Shown: positions 7,947 to 18,267, counted from the stretch's first letter. The stretch: DNA of 64,000 nt from DATFDN01 sp963818885 (GCA_963818885.1 CAWFTP010000001.1:1054001-1118000), one strand, 5' to 3'. Numbers and translations: made by a program. The notes: generated from the sequence alone by a model not told the origin.

Positions 7947-8450
7947 ATGAACATGAAGCTTGTCGGCGCCCTCGGCCTCGCCGCCCTTCTCGCCGCGTGC
8001 GCGAACAAGCCGGCAACCACCGGGGCGACCAGCGGCGCCGGCACCACGATCACCACCGCGCCGGGCGCGGTGCCGGGCTCGCAGGAGGACCTGGCGACCA
8101 ATGTCGGCGACAAGGTGTTCTTCGCATTCGACAAGTCGAACCTCTCGCCGGAGGCGCAGGCCACCCTCGACCGGCAATCCGACTGGCTGCAGCGCTATCA
8201 GCAGGTGCGCGTGCAGGTCGCCGGCAACACCGACGATCGCGGCACCGAGGAGTACAACCTCGCCCTCGGCCAGCGCCGCGCCAACGCCGCGCGCGACTAT
8301 CTGGTGGCGCGCGGCGTGAACTCGGCGCGCATCAGCACCATCAGCTTTGGCAAGGACCGGCCGATCGCGCTCGGCGACGACGAGCAGGCCTGGGCGCAGA
8401 ACCGCAACGCCACGACCTCAGTGCAGGGCACCAACATCTCCATGCGCTGA
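7947..8450 (+). CDS. pal: peptidoglycan-associated lipoprotein Pal
   Basis: A 167-residue outer-membrane lipoprotein of the Tol-Pal system, linking the outer membrane to peptidoglycan and aiding constriction. The lipobox LLAAC places the lipidated Cys at residue 18. The OmpA-like domain follows, with FFAFDKSNLSPEAQ and the peptidoglycan-binding block TDDRGTEEYNLALGQRRA. AGGGA upstream supports the ATG at 7947 over a longer frame. It is followed nine bases later by cpoB. TolB, TolQ, TolR and TolA are not in this window, which differs from the usual tolB-pal-cpoB order. Confidence 0.93.
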   Translation: MNMKLVGALGLAALLAACANKPATTGATSGAGTTITTAPGAVPGSQEDLATNVGDKVFFAFDKSNLSPEAQATLDRQSDWLQRYQQVRVQVAGNTDDRGTEEYNLALGQRRANAARDYLVARGVNSARISTISFGKDRPIALGDDEQAWAQNRNATTSVQGTNISMR

Positions 8451-8458
8451 TCCCGCTG

Positions 8459-9346
8459 ATGGTGCGCACGCTCGCCGGCACGATAATCTGCCTCTGCCTG
8501 CTGGTTGGCGGCGCCGCGCCGGCCGGCGCGCAGATGGAGACGCGTGAAGGCATCGCGCTGCAGAACCAGATCCTGGAGCTGCAGCGCGAGATCCAGATCC
8601 TCTCGCAGCGGACCGGCGGCGGCGGGCCCGCCTACGCGCCGCCATACCCGGCGGCGCCGCCGAGCGGGGCGAGCGGCGACCTCGTGGCCCGGCTTTTGAC
8701 CCGCGTCGACGCGCTCGAGACGGCGGTGCGCGACCTGCGCGGCCAGGTTGAGCAGCTCGCCAACCAGGTGCAGCAGCAGAACGCGCAACTCGGCAAGCGC
8801 ATCGACGATCTGCAATTCCAGATGCAAAACCCGCAGGCGCGGGCTGCGGGGGCGCCCTCCGGCCTCACCGCCCCGCCGGCCTCGCCATCACCCGCCGCGC
8901 CGCCACCGCCACCTCCATCGTCGTCGGCCGCCGCGCCGCCGCCCCCACCTCCGGGCGGCAAGCGCACGCCGGAACTCAGCCTGCGCGAGGGCGACGCGGC
9001 GATCGCCCGGCACGACTATGCGACCGCCGAGCGGGACGCCCGCGAGGTCCTCGCCAACCGCGCCTCGCCGCGCGCCTATGACGCGCAATACCTGCTGGCG
9101 CAGTCGCTGATCGGGCAGCGCCAATACTCGCAGGCGGCCATTGCGTACGACGACGCCTACAACCGCCAGAAGAAGGGCGCGCACGCGGCGAACTCGTTGC
9201 TTGGGCTTGCGGACGCGCTCACCGCGATCAACGAGAAGCGCGCCGCCTGCGACACGCTGAGCAAACTACGGGCGGAGTTTCCGTCCGCGCACGCGGACCT
9301 GCGCGACCGTGCCGCCCAGACGGCCAAGCGCGCCGGCTGCCAGTAG
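8459..9346 (+). CDS. cpoB: Tol-Pal system protein CpoB (YbgF)
   Basis: A 295-residue periplasmic coordinator of peptidoglycan synthesis and outer-membrane constriction. Seen in order: signal peptide (TIICLCLLVGGAAPAGAQ); a coiled-coil trimerisation segment rich in Gln and Leu (about residues 25-120); a long Ala/Pro linker; then three TPR units (GDAAIARHDYATAERDAREV onward). ATG at 8459 gives the signal peptide at residue 1. The 3' end overlaps tilS by 38 bases. Position directly after pal agrees with the assignment. Confidence 0.9.
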   Translation: MVRTLAGTIICLCLLVGGAAPAGAQMETREGIALQNQILELQREIQILSQRTGGGGPAYAPPYPAAPPSGASGDLVARLLTRVDALETAVRDLRGQVEQLANQVQQQNAQLGKRIDDLQFQMQNPQARAAGAPSGLTAPPASPSPAAPPPPPPSSSAAAPPPPPPGGKRTPELSLREGDAAIARHDYATAERDAREVLANRASPRAYDAQYLLAQSLIGQRQYSQAAIAYDDAYNRQKKGAHAANSLLGLADALTAINEKRAACDTLSKLRAEFPSAHADLRDRAAQTAKRAGCQ

Positions 9347-10672
9347 CCGGGGCCAGGTCCCCCTCACTGGCGCCGCCTTTGCGCGGCTGATGGAACCGCT
9401 CGGGCCGTTCGAGCCTGCGTCTCGCCTCGCCGTCGCGGTCTCCGGCGGGCCGGACAGCATGGCCCTCGCCGTCCTCGCGCACGACTGGGTGCGCGAGCGA
9501 GGCGGGCGGGTCCTCGCCCTGATCGTCGATCACGGCCTGCGCGCGGAAGCACCGCAGGAGGCCGAGGACGCGCGTGTCCGCCTCGCCGGGCGCGGCATTG
9601 CCGCGCGCGTGCTGCCCGCGCACGGACTGCGCCCTGGCCCGGCGCTTGCCGAACGGGCGCGCGAGGCCCGCTACGCGCTGCTGCGCGCCGCCTGCGCGGA
9701 GGCAGGGATCATGCACCTGCTGCTCGGCCATCACGCCGCCGACCAGGCGGAGACGCTGATGATGCGCGCCCTCGCCGGCAGCGGACCCCGAGGCATGGCC
9801 GGCATGGCGGCGCTGGTCGAGACGCCGACCTTGCGCCTGCTGCGCCCGCTGCTCTCCGTGTCGCCCGCGTCGCTGCGCACGCTCCTGCGCGAGGCTGGTG
9901 TCGGCTGGGCCGAGGACCCGTCGAACGCCGATATTTCGGCCCTGCGCCCGCGCCTGCGCGCGATGCGAGCCGACCGGACGGGCGACGGGCCCGCCACACG
10001 GGCGCTGGTCGAGGCGGCCGGAGCGTGGGGCGCCGCTCGCGCCATTGAGGACGAAACAATTGCCGCCTTTCTGGCCGCGCATGTCGCCATCCGCCCGGAA
10101 GGCTTCGCCATCCTGCCGCCGAGCCCTTGGCCGCCCGAGGCGCTCGCCGCGGTGATCGGCGCGATCGGAGGCGGGCCGCGCCCGGGCCGTGCCGCCGTCG
10201 GCGCCCTCGCCGCCACGCCGCGTCCCACGACGATCGGCGGCGTGCGGCTGCTGGCGGCCGGCAAATACGGCCCCGGCCTGCTCGCCGTGCGCGAAGCCGC
10301 CCACGTCGCTCCCCCGATGCCCGCCGTCCCCGGCGCGGTATGGGACGGGCGGTTTCGCCTCGCCGCCACCGCCGCTCTGCCCGCTGGGGCGATGCTGGGC
10401 GCGCTCGGCGATCACGCCGCCGCGTTGCGTCGTTTCTCTTCCCTGCCGGCCGCGGTGCTTCGGGTCCTGCCGGCGCTGTTCGATGCCGCCGCCACGCTCC
10501 TCGCCGTGCCGACGATCCTCTGGCCGGACGAAGCCGCCTGCGCCCGCCTGCCTCTGCTCTTCGCCCCGCGATTCCCGGCGGCTTCCGCTCCCTTCATGCC
10601 TTCCGTCAAGGGGGGTGCGAAATGTGCCGACGCGCCCTATGTTGTGGATGTTGGCGGAGCTATGAACGCGAC

Positions 10673-10676
<4 letters not shown>
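9309..10676 (+). CDS. tilS: tRNA(Ile)-lysidine synthase TilS
   Basis: TilS modifies C34 of the CAU-anticodon tRNA-Ile to lysidine so that it reads AUA. The ATP-binding PP-loop SGGPDS is near residue 45, with the family blocks VDHGLR and LLGHHAADQAETLMMR. Length (455 residues) is normal. The GTG start overlaps cpoB by 38 bases; a Met at residue 28 is a shorter alternative, but the PP-loop would then lie very near the N-terminus. Its stop overlaps the ftsH start (ATGA), an arrangement common in this order and consistent with co-translation. Confidence 0.9.
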
Positions 10677-12600
<1,924 letters not shown>

Positions 12601-12601
<1 letters not shown>

Positions 12602-12631
12602 TCACCTCTCCCGCCGCGCGGGAGAGGTGAT
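12601..12631. repeat. 13-bp perfect inverted repeat after ftsH
   Basis: Arms 12601-12613 and 12619-12631 (ATCACCTCTCCCG and its complement) enclose a five-base loop. There is no T-run, so it may act as a terminator-like structure or be a dispersed intergenic palindrome. A related element with the core CCTCTCC lies at 14763-14786; both are followed by the bases GATTGCA or a near match. Confidence 0.6.
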
Positions 12632-12647
12632 TGCAGGCCGGCGTCGC

Positions 12648-13598
12648 ATGCTTCCAACAATCATCCTCGTCGTGACCGCGCTCGGCTTCGCGTGGAGCAT
12701 GGGCGCGCACTACACCGGCGCTTGCATGGGAATGCCCTATGCGACCGGCAGCATCGCGCTGCGCCCGGCTCTTATGCTGATGGCCGCGATGACCCTGATC
12801 GGCGCGGCTCTGCTGAGCCATCGGGTTCTGACCCATGTCGGCGAGGGAATCGTCTCCGGCCACGTGCTCGTCGTCCCGGCCATCATCGTGATCGGTGTGG
12901 CGTTCCTGCTCACCACCGCCTTCACGCAACTGCGCATCCCGACATCGACGATCCAGATCCTGGTCTTCGCCCTGATCGGCACCGCCGTTCCGCTCGGCCT
13001 CGCGGTCGATTGGAATGCGGTCGTCCATCTTGTCGGGCTCTGGATCATCGCACCGACCATCGCTTGCGTGCTGGGCTTTCTGTTCACCAGGCTGCTTGAC
13101 CTCATGCCGAGCTTCGCCGCCGGCCGTCCAGCATCCGGCATCGGTCAGGCGCTGGTCGCGGTGGGCGCGCTCGCGTCCCTGACGATGGGCGCCAACGACG
13201 TATCCAATGCCACGGCCGTATTCCTGTCCGTGCACTTCTCCGGACCACTGCTCGCCGGAGCGATCGGTGGCGTCGGCCTCGCCGCGGGCGTGCTCACCTG
13301 GGGACGCCCGCTGCTGGAACGGGTCGCCTTCGACGTGGTGAGAATGGACATGAAGATGGCCACCGCAGCGCAGCTGGTGCAGGCCCTGGTGGTGCTGACC
13401 GCGGTCGCGTTCGGCTATTTCACCTCGATGAACCAGGCGCTGATCGGCGCGATGGCGGGAGCCGGTCTCGCGCGCGACCGCCGGACCATCGACAACAGGG
13501 TGATCCTTGCGATCGTTCGCGGCTGGATCATCGGGCCAGGAGCGGGCTTCGCCATCGCCTATCTCGCGGCATCGGCGTACCGGGCAACGCAAGCCTGA
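12648..13598 (+). CDS. PiT-family inorganic phosphate permease
   Basis: An integral membrane protein of about 316 residues with roughly nine to ten hydrophobic segments. The PiT signature GANDVSNA is intact in the second half. The matching position in the first half is divergent (GAHYTGACMGMPYATG). The family moves phosphate or similar anions with protons or sodium; the altered first repeat leaves the exact ion uncertain. ATG at 12648 is preferred because the earlier GTG lies inside the preceding inverted repeat. It ends at 13598, directly abutting the convergent Rieske gene. Confidence 0.8.
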   Translation: MLPTIILVVTALGFAWSMGAHYTGACMGMPYATGSIALRPALMLMAAMTLIGAALLSHRVLTHVGEGIVSGHVLVVPAIIVIGVAFLLTTAFTQLRIPTSTIQILVFALIGTAVPLGLAVDWNAVVHLVGLWIIAPTIACVLGFLFTRLLDLMPSFAAGRPASGIGQALVAVGALASLTMGANDVSNATAVFLSVHFSGPLLAGAIGGVGLAAGVLTWGRPLLERVAFDVVRMDMKMATAAQLVQALVVLTAVAFGYFTSMNQALIGAMAGAGLARDRRTIDNRVILAIVRGWIIGPGAGFAIAYLAASAYRATQA

Positions 13599-14312
13599 CT
13601 ACGTCGGTGCGTGCAGGGCGCGGACGCGGGCGTGAAAAGCGCCGATCGCATCCGATGCCACGGGCTCGGCTAGGGCGATTGGCAGGCGAAGCAGCTCAGT
13701 GCGGGCGAATCCCTTCGGCTGCGCCACCAGCACGGCCTCGGCGTGAACCACGAGATTGGGCCATGCCCAACCGACCAGGTCGGGGCTGAGCAGCAGCCGC
13801 TCCATCACCCGCTTCCAGTTGTCGGTCTCTATCGCCGCGCTCATCGGCTCTTCGGTGGGCTCCCGCCCGGCAAGCGCCGGATCGGGTTCGATGCCGGCGC
13901 GTGGGTCGAAATGCAGCAGCACGAAGCCGTCCTCCTCGCAGGCACCGATCCGACGCAGCGAGGTATCGGCCGCGGGCTCCGGCGCGACCAGCGGAGGCGC
14001 CTCGGCGAAGCTGCCATCCAAGCGGTAGGTCCAGCCGTGATACGGGCAGCGAAGCTGCGCGCAGCGACCCGCGCCGGCGGCGAGCACCGGCATACCCTGG
14101 TGGCGGCACAGGTTGCGAAATCCCGCGATGCTCGTGTCTTGCTGGCGCACCGCGAAGACCCCAAGGCCGCCGATCGCGGTCGCGACGTAGCTGCCTGGCT
14201 CTGGCAGGTCATTGCTCCGCGCAACGACTTGCCAGTTCCGTTCGAAGATAGCGCGGCGCTCGGCGATCCAGATGTCGGGGCTGGCGTACCAGTCCTCCGG
14301 CAGAGCCGTCAC
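13599..14312 (-). CDS. short Rieske [2Fe-2S] protein lacking the mononuclear iron site
   Basis: A 237-residue protein with a complete Rieske domain: Cys69/His71 and Cys89/His92 (CRHQG ... CPYHGW). The N-terminal arrangement is that of ring-hydroxylating oxygenase or choline monooxygenase-like alpha subunits, which are usually about 350-450 residues. After NWK (165-167) the catalytic domain is only about 70 residues and has no D/E...H...H iron motif. It may pass electrons rather than oxygenate (inference). It overlaps the GlcG-family gene by four bases and is the last gene of the operon headed by the diiron protein. Confidence 0.78.
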   Translation of the reverse strand: MTALPEDWYASPDIWIAERRAIFERNWQVVARSNDLPEPGSYVATAIGGLGVFAVRQQDTSIAGFRNLCRHQGMPVLAAGAGRCAQLRCPYHGWTYRLDGSFAEAPPLVAPEPAADTSLRRIGACEEDGFVLLHFDPRAGIEPDPALAGREPTEEPMSAAIETDNWKRVMERLLLSPDLVGWAWPNLVVHAEAVLVAQPKGFARTELLRLPIALAEPVASDAIGAFHARVRALHAPT

Positions 14313-14737
14313 GCTCGGCCCAAACGTGCCGTCAGCGCGGCGATGCCGGCCTCGCAGCAGGCGATGTCCTGCTCGCCGTTGCCGCCCGAGGCGGCGATCG
14401 CGCCCACCACCTTGCCGTCGAGCACGATCGGCAATCCGCCCACGAACACGGTGAAGCGACCGCCGTGCTGGGTGAAGATGCCGAACGCCTCCTCACCCGG
14501 CTGGGCGTTCTTGTAGCCGTGCGTGGGCTTGCGGTGGCCGGCGGCGGTGAACGCCTTGTTCATCGCGATCTGCACGCTCGTCACCTTGCCGCCGTCGAGC
14601 CGGCGCAGCGCGATCGGATAGCCCGCCATGTCGGCGACGCACAGCACCTGCGGCACACCCAGTTGCTCGGCCTTCTTCTGCGCGGCATCGAGCATCGCCT
14701 CGGCCTCGTCCAGGCTGAGTGTTTGGTACGTTAGCAT
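14309..14737 (-). CDS. GlcG/HbpS family (haem-binding) protein
   Basis: A 142-residue GlcG/HbpS-type protein; characterised relatives bind haem or associate with redox enzymes, and many are of unknown role. The family blocks AMNKAFTAAGHRKPTH, GGLPIVLDGKVVGAI and ASGGNGEQD are all present. ATG at 14737 matches the family N-terminus (MLTYQTLSLDEAEAML). It lies between the diiron protein and the Rieske protein on the same strand and overlaps the latter by four bases. Confidence 0.85.
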   Translation of the reverse strand: MLTYQTLSLDEAEAMLDAAQKKAEQLGVPQVLCVADMAGYPIALRRLDGGKVTSVQIAMNKAFTAAGHRKPTHGYKNAQPGEEAFGIFTQHGGRFTVFVGGLPIVLDGKVVGAIAASGGNGEQDIACCEAGIAALTARLGRA

Positions 14738-14762
14738 GCGCGTGTATCCCACCTCTCCCCGG

Positions 14763-14786
14763 CCCTCTCCGCCCAGGCGGAGAGGG
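14763..14786. repeat. 11-bp inverted repeat between operon genes
   Basis: CCCTCTCCGCC at 14763-14773 pairs with GGCGGAGAGGG at 14776-14786 across a two-base loop, in the 70-base gap between the diiron gene and the GlcG-family gene. It resembles the repeat at 12601-12631 in core sequence and in the GATTGCA-like bases that follow. It could trim or attenuate the operon message. Confidence 0.55.
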
Positions 14787-14807
14787 AGGATTGCACGGCA
14801 TGTCGGC

Positions 14808-15539
14808 CTACTCGGCCGCGAGCGCCGCTGGTTGCGAGAGGAACTTCTCGCACAGGCTGTCGAGATAGAGGCGGCGCATGATCGTCGCCTCGCGCACGCA
14901 GCGCAGGCAGGCGGCCTTCTGCTCCGGGGTGGTGGCGTATTTCTCGACCAGGTTGAAGCCCACCTCGCCATGCTCGAGGTCGGCAACGATGTGGAGGCGG
15001 AAGAACGTCACCTCCTCCTCGGTGAACCCGTATTTCTCGATCAGCGGCGGCGTCGTCTTGCTGTAGATTTGCGGCACCTGGCTCTCGAGCCCGACGAGCA
15101 GCCCCGCCATCGCCTCAACGAACGGCTTGTAGGACTGGCGGAACCCCCAACACTGCAGGCCCAGCGTGCCGGCCAGCAATTCGCCGTTGAGCTGCGCGTT
15201 CAGCACCTCCTCGCGCGAGGAGCCGCAATGCTCGGCGAATTGCAGCAGCAACTCGGTGTGTTTGATCGCCGGGAAGTCGGGCGTGTCGGCGGCGAAGCCC
15301 TCCTCCTCGAAGATGTTGTCGGCGAGGAAGTGCCGCACGTCCTCCTTGTCGCAGGCGGCGAAGACATTGGCGAGCCATTGCGGGAAATGGCTGACGTAGT
15401 GGTAGTGCTGCTTGGTCCACTCGGCGAGCAGGCGGCGGTTGAGCCGCCCGCTGGTCCATGCCTCGCTCCACGGATGCGCCTTGGAGTGCTTCTGCTGGAT
15501 CGCCCCCTCTAGCGCCAGCCGGAACTCGCTCTTGCCCAT
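14808..15539 (-). CDS. haem-oxygenase-like diiron oxidase (PqqC/TenA/CADD-like)
   Basis: A 243-residue all-helical protein of the PqqC/TenA/iron-containing redox enzyme superfamily. Unlike PqqC, it keeps a full candidate diiron ligand set: Glu in EEEG (78-81), His94, Glu152, and the H-x3-D-x2-H signature His183/Asp187/His190, spaced much as in CADD-type haem-oxygenase-like diiron oxidases. That family carries out N-oxygenation, C-C cleavage, desaturation or self-sacrificing p-aminobenzoate formation. The substrate here is unknown. A strong GGGAGGG lies six bases before the ATG. It is first in an operon with the GlcG-family and Rieske genes, downstream of a GntR gene. Confidence 0.82.
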   Translation of the reverse strand: MGKSEFRLALEGAIQQKHSKAHPWSEAWTSGRLNRRLLAEWTKQHYHYVSHFPQWLANVFAACDKEDVRHFLADNIFEEEGFAADTPDFPAIKHTELLLQFAEHCGSSREEVLNAQLNGELLAGTLGLQCWGFRQSYKPFVEAMAGLLVGLESQVPQIYSKTTPPLIEKYGFTEEEVTFFRLHIVADLEHGEVGFNLVEKYATTPEQKAACLRCVREATIMRRLYLDSLCEKFLSQPAALAAE

Positions 15540-15568
15540 GCTATCCCTCCCTGGTCAGGCGGGCCATT

Positions 15569-15578
15569 TTGTATACAG
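15569..15578. promoter_or_regulatory. GntR-type operator candidate upstream of the diiron operon
   Basis: TTGTATACAG, containing the perfect palindrome TGTATACA, sits 30 bases upstream of the diiron gene start. FCD-subfamily GntR regulators typically bind dyads of the form TNGT-N-ACNA. A second site of the same pattern overlaps the start of the adjacent GntR gene. Confidence 0.5.
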
Positions 15579-15591
15579 TCGACGGACGCGG

Positions 15592-16254
15592 TCAAGCCGC
15601 CGCGGATTCGTCCCGCCCCGCCTCCTGGAGCGCCGCGGCGTGGCGGACGTGGCGGTAGGCGAGACGGGCGGCGAGTTCCGGGTCGCCCTCGGCGACCGCG
15701 CGCAGAATCTCGGCATGATCGAGCCAAGTCTCCCGCGCGAACGCAAGATCGAGGCGGCGGAACAGCGGCGCGCTGCGGTCGCGCAGCATGGCGGCGAGAT
15801 CGGCGAGCACCCTGTTGTGTCCCGCCTTCGCCAGCATCGCGTGAAATTCCCGGTTGAGCGCGGGGATCTCCTCGATCCGCCGGTCCTCGATCGCCCTTGT
15901 GCCGCGTTGCAGGACGTCCCTGATTTCGTCGAGCGCCGCGCCGCCGCGCCGGCGCGCCGCCAGCCGGGCGTTCGCCGCCTCCAAAGTGGCGCGGACCTCG
16001 ATCAGTTCCTCCGCCTCATCGGGGGACAGCACGGCGACGGTGGCACCCCGGCGCGCCGTCACCTCGATCAAGCCTTCGGAGGCGAGCGTGCGCATCGCCT
16101 CGCGGATCGGGTTGCGGGAGACGCCGAACTCCTCGGCGAGTCGATCCTCGATCAGGCGCTCGCCCGGCCGAAACCGCCCCGCGAGAATCGCGGCGCGGAT
16201 CGCCTCGGCCACCTTGTCGCGTAGAGGCGCGTGCTCTTCACCTAAAGACGCCAT
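15592..16254 (-). CDS. GntR-family (FCD subfamily) transcriptional regulator
   Basis: A 220-residue regulator with an N-terminal winged helix (LRDKVAEAIRAAILAGRFRPG; recognition region DRLAEEFGVSRNPIREAM) and a C-terminal helical FCD ligand domain. Candidate metal or acid ligands include the His in NREFHAML and in YRHVRHA. FCD regulators usually respond to small carboxylic acids. It lies just upstream of the diiron/GlcG/Rieske operon on the same strand and just downstream of the hydrolase gene, so it probably controls one or both. A palindrome overlaps its own start codon. Confidence 0.88.
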   Translation of the reverse strand: MASLGEEHAPLRDKVAEAIRAAILAGRFRPGERLIEDRLAEEFGVSRNPIREAMRTLASEGLIEVTARRGATVAVLSPDEAEELIEVRATLEAANARLAARRRGGAALDEIRDVLQRGTRAIEDRRIEEIPALNREFHAMLAKAGHNRVLADLAAMLRDRSAPLFRRLDLAFARETWLDHAEILRAVAEGDPELAARLAYRHVRHAAALQEAGRDESAAA

Positions 16255-16263
16255 TGTCGACAG
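16254..16263. promoter_or_regulatory. GntR-type operator candidate at the GntR start
   Basis: TTGTCGACAG overlaps the ATG of the GntR gene and shares the pattern TTGT-N2-ACAG with the site at 15569-15578. This placement would suit autorepression. The pairing of the two sites is observed; binding is inferred. Confidence 0.42.
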
Positions 16264-16283
16264 GATACGATCCAGCCGGCGGC

Positions 16284-17409
16284 TCAGGCAATCGCGCTGA
16301 GGAACCGCCGCAGCACCCGGATCACCTCCGCGGGCTGCTCCTGCTGCACCCAATGGCCCGCGCCCGGCACCAGCTCGCATAGACGCATGTCCGAGCACGC
16401 GGTGCCCTGCATGCGCTCGAACGCGCCCGGCGACTGGTAGACGCCCCAATCGGCGGTGCCGGCGATGAAGCAGGACGGCACGTCGATGCTCCGGCCGGCG
16501 AACACGGACAGGTCGGCGGCGGACAGCCCGCCGGTCTGGCAGCGATACCATTGCAGTCCGCCCTGGAATCCAGTGCGCTCGTACTCGCCGCTGTAGACGC
16601 GAGAGTTCCGCCTCGGTCAGCCACCCGCAGCGGCGATCTGCTCTGCCGAGGGCATATGGGGCGCCACCGTCTGCGCCATGTCTTCGTCGCGGTTCATCAC
16701 ATAATAGGTCGGCAGCTTCGCGAGCTCCGCGGCGGTCCAGCCGCCCAGCCGGAACGGCTGGTTCCCTGGCCAATCCGCGCTCTTGTAGTGGTAGTAGGCG
16801 CGCAGGAACGCGTGCACGCCCTGCGCACAGCCTCGCATGTCGTCGTTCGCCGGGCGGGTCGAATAGTACCCACTGGTAGTGCTTGCGCGGCGGCGATAGC
16901 GCGGCGAGCGCGGCATGCACGTCCTCTCGCGCAGGCGCAGGACGCAACGGCGGCGGCCCGGCGAACGGCGCGCTCATCAGCGCGACGGAGCGAAACATGT
17001 CGGGACGGATCAGCGCGCAGGCGGCGGCGACGGGAGAGCCGAAATCGTGCCCGATGACGGCGGTGACGGCACGAATGCCGAGCGCCGCGAGCAGCGCCAG
17101 CATGTCCTTCATCAGGTTGAGCGGCCGGAACGGCCCGAGATCGCCGTCGTAGGACTCGTCCCAGCCGGTGGTGCGCCCGTAGCCACGCTGATCCGGCGCG
17201 AGCACGTGGTACCCGGCCCCGGCGAGCGCCGGCATCACCTTGCGCCAGCTATAGGCAAGCTCCGGGAAGCCGTGCAGCAGCAGAAGCGCCGGCCGTCCCC
17301 GCTCGCCTGCCTCCAGCAGGTGCATGCGCAGACCGTTCACGTCCTCCACGAAGCGCGCGTGCACCCCCTCAGGCAGAACGGCGGCGTCGAGCGGCCCGAT
17401 GGTGGTCAT
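16284..17409 (-). CDS. epoxide-hydrolase-like alpha/beta hydrolase, frameshifted
   Basis: An alpha/beta hydrolase of the epoxide hydrolase/haloalkane dehalogenase type. Seen: HGFPELAYSW; nucleophile Asp in the GHDFGS elbow (about residue 122); cap region AYYHYKSADWPGN; late Asp in GTADWG; catalytic His in GAGHWVQQEQP. The frame breaks near 16865 (one extra G after KHYQW) and again near 16600-16615, where about one plus two bases are missing and the frame recovers. These are short-run indels, so sequencing error is likely. The start at 17409 has GGAGG five bases upstream, better than an ATG four codons earlier. It is divergent from the DUF3297 gene. Confidence 0.75.
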
Positions 17410-17437
17410 GTTCGCCTCCATGCCGTATGGCGGGACG

Positions 17438-17689
17438 ATGCCAGAGACGCCGCCTGATCGCCTGTCGACCGATCCGCGTAGCCCGCACTATGACGCCGCC
17501 TGCCTGCAACGCGGCGTCGGCGTGCGCTTCAACGGTGTGGATCGCAACAATGTCGAGGAATACTGCGTGAGCGAGGGCTGGGTCCGCCTCGCCGTCGGCA
17601 AGACGGTCGACCGCCACGGCATGCCGCTCACCATGAAAATGAGCGGCACGGTGGAGCCCTACTACCGCGACACTCCGCCCGCCGACTGA
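17438..17689 (+). CDS. DUF3297 family protein
   Basis: An 83-residue protein of the DUF3297 family, recognised from PDRLSTDPRSPHYD near the N-terminus, NNVEEYCVSEGWVR in the middle and the Gly-Lys-rich C-terminus. Function is unknown; the family is widespread in proteobacteria and is usually a stand-alone small gene. ATG at 17438 gives the family start (MPETPPDRLS). Its 3' end overlaps the convergent Uma2 gene by 28 bases. Confidence 0.85.
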   Translation: MPETPPDRLSTDPRSPHYDAACLQRGVGVRFNGVDRNNVEEYCVSEGWVRLAVGKTVDRHGMPLTMKMSGTVEPYYRDTPPAD

Positions 17690-18267
17690 GCGCGCACCAG
17701 CCGCGTCGTCGCGTAGATGTCGCGAAGCGGCACGCGGAACCCGATGCTGTCCAGCACGAGGTCGCCGTCGCCGATCGCCTCCGGGTCGGCGGGCCAGGTT
17801 CCGTCCCCTCGTCGGCGCAGCAGCGCGCAGCCGATCGCATCGGCGCGCACCACCAGGATCTCGCGCACGCTCGGAACCGAGGTGTACATCGACACATTCG
17901 CCCAGGTCTCGGCGGCGTTGCTGGGCGAGAGGATTTCGATGATCAGCACCGGGTCGGTCAGCGCCGACTCCTCGATCTCGTAGCTCGAGCAGGTGACGGC
18001 GAGGTCGGGCACCCGCATGTTGATCCGCGATAGCATCTGCGGCACGACACCCGGCGCGGTGACCAATGTGCAGGGACCGCCGCCTCGGTCCAGGTGGGCG
18101 TCGATCAGCCGCGACAACCGTGTCTGGATGCTGCCATGTGTCCGGTTCGTCGGCGCCATCGCCTGCGGCTCGCCGTTCACCAGTTGCCAAGGCAGACCGT
18201 CTCCCGAATCCCAGTTGAGGAACTCGTCCACGGTCATGGGCACAGAAATCTTCAGCGCCGCGCTCAT
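17662..18267 (-). CDS. Uma2-family (DUF820) PD-(D/E)xK nuclease-like protein
   Basis: A 201-residue Uma2/DUF820 protein, a predicted restriction-endonuclease-fold domain of unknown target. N-terminal MTVDEFLNW and EPQAMAPTNRTHG are family blocks. The catalytic core is suggested by VPDLAVTCSS (Asp) and LIIEILSPS (Glu-x-x), followed by KMYTS-like SMYTSVPSVREILVV, where the usual Lys after SPS is replaced (AETWANVSMY). Such genes occur singly and in multiple copies in many genomes and are not part of a known restriction system here. Confidence 0.8.
   Translation of the reverse strand: MSAALKISVPMTVDEFLNWDSGDGLPWQLVNGEPQAMAPTNRTHGSIQTRLSRLIDAHLDRGGGPCTLVTAPGVVPQMLSRINMRVPDLAVTCSSYEIEESALTDPVLIIEILSPSNAAETWANVSMYTSVPSVREILVVRADAIGCALLRRRGDGTWPADPEAIGDGDLVLDSIGFRVPLRDIYATTRLVRAQSAGGVSR

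Noticed and set aside
14808..15539. PqqC or TenA (PQQ or thiamine synthesis) assignment
   Set aside because: No pqq or thi genes are nearby, and the H-x3-D-x2-H diiron ligands are not a PqqC feature.
15592..17421. A 609-residue hydrolase-GntR fusion protein
   Set aside because: The middle of this frame has no similarity. The hydrolase continues in another frame with its Asp and His motifs, and the GntR start is clear at 16254.
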